A DNA stretch of 64,000 nucleotides from Lepidonotus clava (lineage: Eukaryota; Annelida; Polychaeta; Phyllodocida; Polynoidae): NCBI GenBank assembly GCA_936440205.1, contig OW387148.1, positions 13,633,961 to 13,697,960 of the forward strand, read 5' to 3'. The notes beneath the pieces are model-generated. The model saw nothing but the letters and a program-made list of their open reading frames with translations, was not told where the DNA came from and did not search any database. Positions 25,801-37,600 of this stretch are shown here, piece by piece. The position numbers were made by a program, and so were the translations under genes. The stretch's first letter is position 1. Each line of letters starts with the position of its first letter.

Positions 25801-28625
25801 GACCGCATGGCTGTGAATAAATCCAAAATTTATTAATTCTATCCGATAATAATTGTTGATTTTTTCTGGGGTGGTATGTGCTGAAGATCCTGGGAACTTC
25901 ACATGGTTTAAGATTTTTATTTCAAGGATGGCATGGGCAGGGAATCCAAGCAACTTCACTGCTATTAGGACATTTATTTCAGAGGTGGTGTGTACTGAGG
26001 TTCCAGACAACTTCACATGGTTTGAGATGTATATTTCAGGGGTGGCATGTGCTTGCATTCCAGGCAACCAGATAGGGTTTGATATGTTTATTTTAGGTAT
26101 AGCATGTAATGAGGAAAAAGGCAACATCACTGGTTTTGAGATTTTTTATTTCAGGAGTGATGTGTGCTGAGGAGCCAGGGAACTTCACAGGGTTTGAGAA
26201 GGTTTACGAGTTGCAGCTCGACCCTCCTGGTTGGTACTACAATGACTTGGTGACATATGCCTGTAAGAGGGGCACTCACTTGGAGGGAACAGAGTTCACA
26301 GAAAAGTTCAGGTGGTGTGAGCTAGATGGCCTCTGGCACTGGGGAGATTTGGAGGATGTTCTTTGCACAGGTACACACTCATTACACAAGAGTGCTTCAC
26401 TCTTCCGTGTTATCATCGAACTATTGTATAATGGCCGACTTCACCCAAGGAGGCAATCACTTTAATTGTTTAACAATGATGTCCTGGTTATTTTTTTAAA
26501 AAAGAGTACTTTTGAATAATTACAAAATAAATCTCTGGCTTGTGGCTCCTAATATACATATACTTTTATCAGCATTGATTTCAAGGATTTAGGTTAGCAG
26601 GCTCTGAAATAATCATACTTTGTTGTAAATGATCTGTTCATCATGCAGACAATGTCTGTTCTGATCCTCCCATCCCGATGCATGGTGCGTCTGTGATGGT
26701 GATTGACAATGCGCATGCTGGAGTGGCCACATACACTTGTCATGAAGGGTTCAGTATTAGTTCTGAGCTGACGACCATCAATGTTAACTGCTCACTGAAT
26801 GAGACCCATCCTGCGCTAAGCCTCTGGTCAGAACCAGAAAGTTTCTGCTCTGGTAAGTATGCCTCTTTCATAGGCTTGGTGAAAAAGTAAATAGCAAAAA
26901 TCAGATCAACAGTGGATATTTTTTATTAGAAAAGTAGCTGTTTTTCTTATTGACTATAAAATTTAACATTCATACGATACATAATATTGCAAAATTTGCA
27001 CATTGCCATAAAGGCATGAATATGTGATGAGAGTGAAAAATTAATGTACTATGTATTTGAATAGAAAGAACCACAAAATACTCTAAGTCATGATACTGTG
27101 AAAGTGTGAGGAATGCATGAAAATTAAGCAAAGTGTGTGTGTGTGTGGGGGGGGGGATACTGGAGAAATCCAATCCCCCTCCACAGTGAATAAAACTTGA
27201 AAGGTCTTGTTAAAAATGTTTTGATTTCTCATATTTCAGCACATCTGCCAATATTTTTCTACCTGGAGTCCACTGACAACTGCTCGAGTGTCCCTCAGTC
27301 ACTGCCGACTTACATGACTACTGAGACACCTCGCGCCACGTGCCCACCGGGCAGGGTGGCCTCTGATGGTCTGTGCCACATGGCACTCTGTATGGGCGAG
27401 ACTTTGAGTAACCAGGCCATGTACTTCGGACCACCGTACTCATGTCGTGAAACCACAGGGTATGCTTGGACCCTGGAACTGTCCCATACAGGCTGTGATC
27501 GTATACAGGGGATGGCGGTAGCAGAACTTTCACTGGTGACCTGCGAAGTGGATCTTTGTCCGAGCTCCTCCGTTAACAATGCCAGTCAGTTTGTGGTTGC
27601 TGCTACAGCTGCTGGTACAAGGTGTGATTCAGTCATCAAGTTCCCAGGCTGGCTGATGCCTGAGGCAGTCCCCTGTCCTGGGGTGGGCTGGAACAGCTGC
27701 AAAGTCAGGTACTGCAGTCTGGATGGAGGTGTGTTTGTTTTCTCTCTTTTTGGTATAATTTTAATATTTTATGTTAAAATTTACAAAGAACAAAATTATG
27801 GGCTGTCCATAAAAAAGGTCACACTTTTTAGGGTATTTTTAGGACCCATCCCCCTGTGACATTAAATTTTCTAATTACATCTAGATAACACTGCAGTACA
27901 GTCACAAAAATAATTCTGAATGAATCAAATTAAACATGAATTAAATTAGATTCACACAGATAAAATTAACAGACTCTTAAACAAATATATGAAAATACAA
28001 AAATGTGAAATGTAATTAATGAATAAGATCATCTAGTGTGCTGCAATCATGCAGTAGAATGTATTATGTTGGGCTAGGGAATGTAAGAATATTATTTCAA
28101 AAATTGAAGAAACTAAAGTGTAACATCAGTTCATTTCCTATACTGTCAGTCTGTAGATATCCTTATAGATAAAAAGTAACTTTGTATGATGAAAAGACAT
28201 GCTTCTAAGATTTTTTTCTTTCATGGACAGTCATCAAATGTTTTGATATTCCTGATTACGAGATGGCTATTGTGAGTAACTTGGATCCAAATGTCACATA
28301 TGATTATGGTGACATGATTGAGGTTGAATGTTTACAAGGTTATGCTTTTGTGGACAACTCTACAAAAACTAACATCACATGTTCTCTGGACAATACAAGA
28401 TCAAACATGGCTGGATGGTTACCTGACAACAACACACTGGTTTGTCAAAGTAAGATATTACATGTGTTTTTTTATTCATTAAACCACATTCATTAGACAA
28501 TGATCTTCAATGTAGGTGATAGGAAATAGTGTAGGATACATGTTCCCAAAGTGGATTCTGTCTATTATGTAAGCATCTAGGGGAATGGGGGCTCTACAGA
28601 GCTAGAAGTTACATATCTTTATTTA

Positions 28626-28663
<38 letters not shown>

Positions 28664-31600
28664 CTTCTAGTAACAGTGGAATAATTGGAGACAAACAAGT
28701 AGGTTGGCTGATGCCGGCGTCAGTAGACCGCCCTTTCAAAAGAAAAATTTGTATTACTAGAATGGAACATTGTGAAAATATTGGCACTGATAGTCCTAAC
28801 ACACCTGTGCTCAATGGTGGTCAATTCAAATATGGCAGTTGATAGCATAGCAACAGTCAACATAGAGACGGTGCTGCCTGTTAACCAGAGAGGGCAGCAC
28901 CTAACACCTATCCTTACAGGTTGATATGACACATTGGGATTCTCAATATTTACACACACACATATATATATACATGTATACATGCATATACATATATATA
29001 TATATATATAGATTGATTTGTAGATTTTCAAAGTGTTAATATCAAATCTGTTAATTCAACAGCATTAATTTCAACTTTAAATCAACACCATTAATCATTA
29101 TTGTAGCAAACTAATTCTTAACATGCCGGAACTAGTCGATTCGCTACTGATTCCATGTCTAATTAATAAAATCAAGTCAACTACAGTCCATCATTTGGTT
29201 TGGTGTAGATTCAACACTTTATATATATATATATAATATATATATATATTCAATATATATATATATATATATACATATATATACATATACATATACCGAG
29301 TACTGAGTAAGCTACATAAAGCTCGTTTGAAACAGTGACATTAGTGAGCAATAATGATAACTTTTGAAATAAAATGACAAAACATTCTCCGTAAGCATGT
29401 GGCATTTACCCCTCTTTTTGTAGAGGTCCCCCAGGATCCACCCCTCCTTTGTAGACCAGTTCTCAGCCCTTTGTTCCCCAAACAGGAGTTCCATGTGGTG
29501 AAGCACCAACTGTAGCAAATGGATACCTTGATTCACCTGTGAATAATCTAACGGACAGCATGTATTACTTTGGGGACGAGCTCGTCTACAGATGTGTACT
29601 GGGCGCTTTCACTGCCCAAGGCACCAGCTTGCAGCACATTACGTGTTCGGCAAATGGAACATGGAATGGAACTCTCGAGAATTGTGAATGTGAGTTATTC
29701 TTTAGGGGTAGTCTATAAATGATATCACACAGAAGGAGCTGAGTTGAACAGTGGGACACTGCCTGAAAAGGGGCCTTAGTTTCAAGTCTAAAACAGAAAA
29801 CTAGTGTGACAGTGGGGTGGGGGTACCTGAAAATACCCTGGAAAAGAATGACATCATTTGTGACAGTCTCTGGGATTTCCAGCCTTATGAATATACATGT
29901 TTGTAGCTCTAGACCCTTTTTCTAGCTTTGGATTCACAAAAATAAAGAAAAAAGTGTAATTCATGCCATAAATGAAATTTTTCATAGTTTGCACTAATGG
30001 TGACATTAATACATTGAATAAAATTAAATTTCTGAAAATGGGAATTCAGAATTGAAGACTTCCTTGTCTATGTTCTGCAAAAACACCCTGCAAAATCAGA
30101 AACCTCAATGTTGAGTCTTGTTTATAGGGTGCCACCTCAATGTAATGTACTCTGTCATCTTCTGTTAGTTTTTGGTCAAATCAGTAATTACTTCTCATCA
30201 AAAGATGTCTATTTCCAGATATTCAGTGTCCTCCACCAAATATCACAAATGGTGAGATAATGGAGGTCTCACAAAGTGTTCCTGAACTGAACATCACTTC
30301 TACAAGTAATTCATCAATTGCAACTCTGGACTCCAAAGTTACAGAGGAAACTGTGACAGACATGTCCTTCCACTTTGGTGATGTTGTGGCCATTGAGTGT
30401 TACACTGGCTTCTACATTGCTGACTCCACCAATATCACATGCAATGAAGAGGGAACCTGGAATGGTTCAACTGAATGCATAGGTAAGCTGTATCATAATA
30501 AGAACTGTGGGGGAGTTGGAGGGTATCTGTCCAACCCAGAGGGAATCATCAAGACCCGAGGGCAAAGCCCGAGGATCATATGATTCCCATGGGTTGCACA
30601 GACACCTGAGTGTTACTCCAAAGTTTCATTTTATCACCCAAACAAAATTCAATTCATGTTGAAAGTCATGAACATTAGGAGTGGTACGTATGGCCTGGTA
30701 CTACGGCCTGGCCCCTGTACCATGTGGGTGATAAAACAGAAAAAAATGGTCATCGAAAGTATCTCCAATTTGCCACAAATATTTTAGTCACAAGGTGAGT
30801 AGTGTTAACCATTTTCATCCACGATGACTATTGCTTGTTGGTCAAACTAGTTGGTGGTGATAGAAGCAGTTAATAATAATTGCCCGGCAACTAAAACATT
30901 TCTCGCTGAATTGGGGATACAGATTTGGTTTAACGAATTATTATATCCAATATTTCTGATGCATAGATTTTACATGGACTGTCAGAATCCTTACGATACT
31001 ACACCAATAATGTTTGTCCATAGTATTACAATATCCCCCTCAATCTACATAAGCCTTATGATGATTGACTGGTGGTGTTAACTCAAATGTTGCTTGAGAC
31101 ACTATCATTCTAAGGATGTCCTAATATTGTCTTAGGACAGACCTAGGCCTTCTGCAAAATGGTCCAGAGTACTGTGCTCAATGGTGAACATCACTGACAT
31201 GTATGATTGCTTTGTCTTTATGACAATAGATTTTATTCCTGACCATATTGACCCAACTCTTTACTCAATGATTAGCTTAACCCAAGTGAATCATAATAAG
31301 AACTACTTAACAGTCTGTATAAACCAGCCATCATGCTTGCTTATAAGTGTTTGTTGATTAAAAACAGATGGTTTTCACCAAGTGGCTGTGATAGATTTGT
31401 AGAAAATAATCAAATGTTTAGTTTTGTGTTTTTCTAATTATCATCCAAATGTTTAGTGTTGTGTTTAACTCATTCACATGTTTAGCTTTGTGTTTTCCCC
31501 ATTCCCATTCAAATCTTTAAGGTTTTTTTTGCTTATTCCCCTTCAAAGAGTTTGTGTTATGTTAATTACCATTCAAATGTTTAGTTTTGTGTGGTTATTC

Positions 31601-34600
31601 CCACTCAAATGTTTAGTTTTGTGTTTTGCTTATTCCAATTCAAATGTTTAGTTTTGCGTGGTTATTCTCACTCAAATGTTTAGCTTTGTGTTTTGCTTAT
31701 TTCCACTCAAATTTCCACCTGATTATTCCCACACAAATGTTTAGTTTTGTGTTTTGGTTATTCCCATTTAAATGTTTAGTTTTGTGTGGTTATTCCCATT
31801 CAAATGTTTAGTTTTGTGTTGTTATTCCCATTCAAATGTTTAGTTTTGTGTTTTGCTTATTCCCATTCAAATGTTTAGTTGTGTGTGTTTTGCTTATTCC
31901 CATTCAAATGTTTAGTTTTGTGTTTTGCTCATTCCAATTCAAATGTTTAGTTTTGTGTGGTTATTCCCATTCAAATGTTTAGTTTTGTGTTTTGCTCATT
32001 CCCATTCAAATATTTAGTTTTGTGTTTTGCTCATTCCCATTCAAATGTTAAGTTTGTGTTTTACTTATTCCCACTCAAATGTTAAGTTTTGTGTTTTGCT
32101 TATTTCCACTCAAATGTTTAGTTTTGTGTGGTTATTCCCACTCAAATGTTTAGTTTTGTGTTTTGGTTATTCCCATTAAAATGTTTCGATTTGTGTGGTT
32201 ATTCCCATTCAAATGTTAAGTTTTGTGCTTTACTTATTCCCATTCAAATGTTGAGTTTTGCATTTAGCTTATTCCAATCAACTGTTTGATTTTGTGTTTT
32301 GCTTATTCCCATTCAAATGTTAAGCATTATGTTTTGCTGACTCCTCTTGCAGCTGTAGACTGTGGTGAGCCTCCCTCCCTGGAGGCCATGACTGTGACCT
32401 ACAGTAACACAACCTACAGACACCAGGCGCTGTACAACTGTACGGAGGGACACTGGTCAACTGGCCGACTGATGTCCATGTGTGAACCAGACCAGACAGA
32501 TCCCAGCATCGGTTACTGGACATCGGTCAACGCTTCATGTCAATGTATGCATGGCTTTTCTTTTAGTACAGAAAACTGTTATATGCTAATTTTCCTCATA
32601 CTATATTACAGGCCCCCATACAGCTCTTGTTGGTGGGGTGGGGTGTGGGGGGGGGGGGCTGGCAAGGTTCCTTTAAAGGAACTTCTGCTAATGATTTCAA
32701 TAAAACTGGAACTTTTCAGCATTTTCTTACTTCTTTTTAGGGTTTTTATATTGAATATTTGAGGGAAAGGTAGAACTTTTTGAAATATTATTTGGATACG
32801 GGCCTGTATATTCATAGTAGACAGGATTTTGCAATTTCCAAAAAATAAGGGAAAATATCAAATGCAATAAGAATTAGTAGCAAATAATAATACATGAATT
32901 ATACAATTACTTTTACTTTTCTCATTGTCTAAAAAGTCAAAATACTGTCAAATTTGGTACTATAAAGGCACCTGCCTTTATTGATGGCATGTGCGCCCTG
33001 TTGAAAAGCAAATCTTTTTATATGCTTGTACTTAAGTGATAGACTGTGGCCAACCACTAAATCCACCAAATGCAAGCGTAGAAGTCAATACGACAACCTT
33101 TGGGAGTGCGGCCACCCTGACCTGCGACCCTGGGTATATGTTTGACAATGGTGTAACATCTGTCATCATAACCTGTGAAGTCAGTCAAACTGATTTATTC
33201 ATTGGTGCATGGTCTAATGTTTCTTCAACCTGCATAGGTATGTTTTCCACTGAGTGTCAAATCACCATAAGTTATGTCGATTTTAATATGACAATTAAAG
33301 TTTAGCATTTTATGGTAATACTAAATATGCGTAAGAATTCCTTCAATAATAATTTTCTCAATTCAGAAATACAACTGACAACAACAGAAGCCTACTTTCA
33401 GGACACTACACCAAATGATATTTCAAACAATACTGGTAATTATATTGAATTTTCAGATCATGTCTGACAAGAATTAATTGTTCAATTTCCAGGTTATTTA
33501 CTTCTATCAACTGTTTTCCTTCTACACTGATCACATTGCTGTTTGGTCACTGTAGAGGCTTAAGATACCTTAATCCTTGGTTTAAAGATCAATAGTATGT
33601 AAATGGTTTGAAATACAAATCTCTTTTCTTTACATCTATTTTCAGCTTGGCCAACAAATATTGCTATCATTTTCCATGAAAGATATGTATTATTTCCTTC
33701 ATTCCAACAAAGAATAAATACATATGGATTTATTTGCTTTCTTTTGGCCAGTGGTGGAACCAGTAAAGTTCTCCTGTGACTACCCTCCAGTAGCAGCCCA
33801 CAGTTGGCTTGGTGTATCAGGGGCAATCCCCGGGGACGTGGCAGTCTATACGTGTCACCCTGGCTATAAACATTCAGATGGAACAACTTCCTGTTCCTCA
33901 GTCTGTGCCTCCAGCTTTGACTGGAAAGGTGGAACTATAGACTGCTTGTTACATTCCTGTGGAGATGTGCCTGAATTTCCTAATTCAAGGATAACACATG
34001 TTGCTAGTAACTATAGGCTGGTGAGATATGAATGTAGACATGGAACACGCTCACATAATGGTCGGACAACCTTTGTGCTGCTATGTGAGTGGACTAGTCT
34101 ATGGAGGGCACTGTATATTGGACACAAAATCACTACACTTGGATGTTACAGTATGTCTCATTTACATTTTTATTGGTAAAACAAGTTTGTTTCTTGTCAA
34201 GTTTTCTTATACAAGTGTAAACAGGTTTGGGACAAGCTTTATAATGGTATCGTTGCATTAAACAGTGTCGGCCCCAAAGCTGGCTTCACCAGCATAACCA
34301 TAAATGACATCGTGGCTAAGAAGGGAGAAACACTGTGCAAGGGGAACAAAGGACTTCATCAATGTGCCCTGCGAACGTCGTATCCATTCAAATTGCATTT
34401 GTAACATCACAATATAGTATGATACTAGGTTTTATTAGAATTGTCTGATTGAATTAGACCAAAGAATATACTTTTCCTCACTAGAAATGTTGAATTGGCA
34501 TCGAGTAAGCTATAGCAGCATCAGGAGTAAAGTCATGGTCCAGTGCACATAACTTACACATCTCCAGTCGCATTGTGCATACTATTTGCACACTATAAAT

Positions 34601-37600
34601 AACTCAGAATCTCTGTTTGGAGACGGTATACTAGATAATGACCATGACACCATTTACCACGTCAATCTCATTTATAGCAATGACACCAAATTTGCATTGC
34701 GTCCCGAACCTGGTAAAGGTTAATAATTATATCTAAGAAGATTCAATATCAATATATTTTTATTTCATATTCTAGGCTAAATATGGTGTTTAATGCCTTA
34801 AGCCAACATACCACTGTTGCGGGGTGTAGCAGTTGTGGTGGTCTTTCCTTCCACAGCAAGTAATTCCAGATACCAACATGTTGGTATCCCCCACTGCAAG
34901 AATTCCATAGAAAATCTGTATAAAACCATTTGCAGTGGGTCTTGCAGTGGGTCACCACAAGACCAACCACCGCAAATGAATCACAATATTCAATATTTCA
35001 GTGCTTGTGTTGACTAGCGATGGTTGTGAACACTGCTAGTAGAATTGCCCACCAAAACACTGGAAAGAGGAATACAAACTTATTCTTTGGTTTCAGGTAA
35101 CAACTGTGAGCCATTTCCATGGATAGAAAAGGCCAAGCTGGGGACATATTTCACAAGCAGCTTACAGCCAGTTGATGTTTGGTGTGAGCGTGGCTATCAC
35201 TTCATAGATGGAACAAAACATAAAACGTTCTTCTGTGTTGATAGCAAATGGCAACTCCAAGGAATTAACCAGTGTTACAGTATGTTTCCATGGAAAAGGT
35301 TTTATGTGAAGGGGATTAAACTACCCCCTAACATTTCCTTATATAGATTGATAAAAATCAATATTTTTTATATAAAATCATATTAACTCTATCCTAAGAG
35401 TAATACTTGTGGCCTTGAGGTGCATTAAAAATCATATGATCGAAGTTCAAGAAAAGAAGTATGACTCTAAGGGCTGCCTTAACCAACAATGTTTCATGGC
35501 CTTGTTAATTATTTTCTACTGCTTAATTTCTATCCTACTTTATTTCAGTTGATGTGTGTCCATCATTGGAACCTCCAGGATATGGTAGCCTGAGCACAGT
35601 TCTGGCAGTGTATGGTGCACAAGTGGAGGTCAAATGTATGCTTGGATTCTGGTTTCCTGATCACAACATTTCCATTTTACTTGAGTGCTTAGATGGAGGT
35701 GTATGGAATGGATCCACAACCTTTCCAGAGTGTGAAGGTAAGGCAAGGATCTGAAGAATGAATATCCATGCATTGAAATAATCAGTCTTTTATTCAATAT
35801 AGATAAATATAAGTTATAAAAGTTGATCTCAGCTAATTCCAAAACATCTGCATTGTATTTGATATGCCTAGCTGCAGACAATTTTGGCAATTCTGATAAT
35901 ATTTGCCCTGATAAAAATTACAAAAATATTACATTTCCTCAAGGCAGAATACATGGATATATATAGCAAGAGTTAACTAATGGTCTTGTTGTTTATAGTT
36001 ATGTTATCCATTTAACTATGTTTTATATATCATGATTATTGCAATACAAGTAAAAAATTATTTTTTTTAGGTTCCAATTTTTATTTCTGATATGAAATCG
36101 TACAGACAATTGTTCGGTTTTCATTTCACACCAGCATAAAAAGATACAGTACTTATATCAATTTGGGTTTAACCAGTATAGTGAAATCACTTTACAAATT
36201 CAAGAAAAGTCTAGTTTATAGAAATTTACCTGTACCCATAAAGGGTTTTAAATTGAGTTAAACTCTTTAGTAAACAAATACCTCCTTGGTTGAATCTAAC
36301 AACCAACATAATCACCTTTTAATACCTTTAATTTTAACATTTTAATAACCATCAAGGAGAAAAGGAACCCAGAAACATTCTTAATAAACTTACAAACACA
36401 CATGAACCTATCTATGTACCAACATCAACCTAGTCTAGTTTATCGCGGAGTCTCATTTTTAATTCAGACTTGTAAGCAGAGAATGTACCAATATTTCTTT
36501 GTACAGGAGGAGAGTCATTCCAAGCAGTAGCACATCTATATAAGACACTCTTTTTAAATAACTCATTATTAGGGAAAGGCACCTTTAGAATGGGAGCATC
36601 ATATGCCCTGGTTCGATTCTCTTGCACAGAAATGTAATCTTGTTGCTGAGCTCTTTTTTACATAAGTTTCAACAAATGACTTTGAGCTCTATCATGAATT
36701 GAATTTACACCGGTAAAATTATATAATTCATGGTGAGTATATTCATAATTATCAGGTAAACATCTCCGTAAACATCTGAGGTGAAGTCTATGAAGTTTGT
36801 TATAATAATATGCCGTTGTAGTTTCCGTAAACAGATCATTGTAATCAAAAAACGGTTGGATATATGCTTTAAAAAGTCGTATCATAGAAGGTGTATCAAC
36901 ATATTTTTTAAGTTTTAAATGAAATAATACTCTGTATATCAGAGGTAACAACATTTTATCGTTGCGCTTTTGATAACACAACTCTTTGTATGTTCCCCAA
37001 AGAGATTGAATGTGAACCTCCAGAAGTTGGGAGTAATGCCTGGATTCAAGGTTCAGCACCATTTGCATTCAATGACACTGTGACATACACCTGTCAGGGT
37101 GGTATGAGAATGTGGGATGGTTACGGGTCGAAAACTATCACTTGTACAGCTGAAGGCCTGTTGACAGAGCATGGACTAGACTGTGCAGGTTAATGATTTC
37201 ATCTTTAGTCTTACATTTTGTGGGCTGTTGAATTTAAAAAAGAAATTACATGATTCTTTTATAATACTATATAGTATAAACAAAGGCTGTATTCCAATAC
37301 CAAAAGTAGGCAACACCAATATTGAGTGTTTCACTGGTGACAATTAGAATTGGCAACATCCATTTATACTTCAATCTCAGTGCGAATGTGTCATGAAAGT
37401 GAATGATGTAGATCTACATCATTCACGATTTGAGAAATTGTCAGTACATAGAATGTGTAATACTTGACTTTCCTTTTCAGCTGGCCACTGTCCACCAGCC
37501 CCAAGCATAGCTTACTCTTTGCCAAATAGTTTTTCTGCTGAGCCTGGTAGTGTGCTGATATACAGATGCATGCTGGGATACATGTGGCCCTCACGGGAGA

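Noticed and set aside
30851-31081. 76-codon frame in gene A intron 16
   Set aside because: Not flanked by splice signals in a usable phase and not present in gene B.
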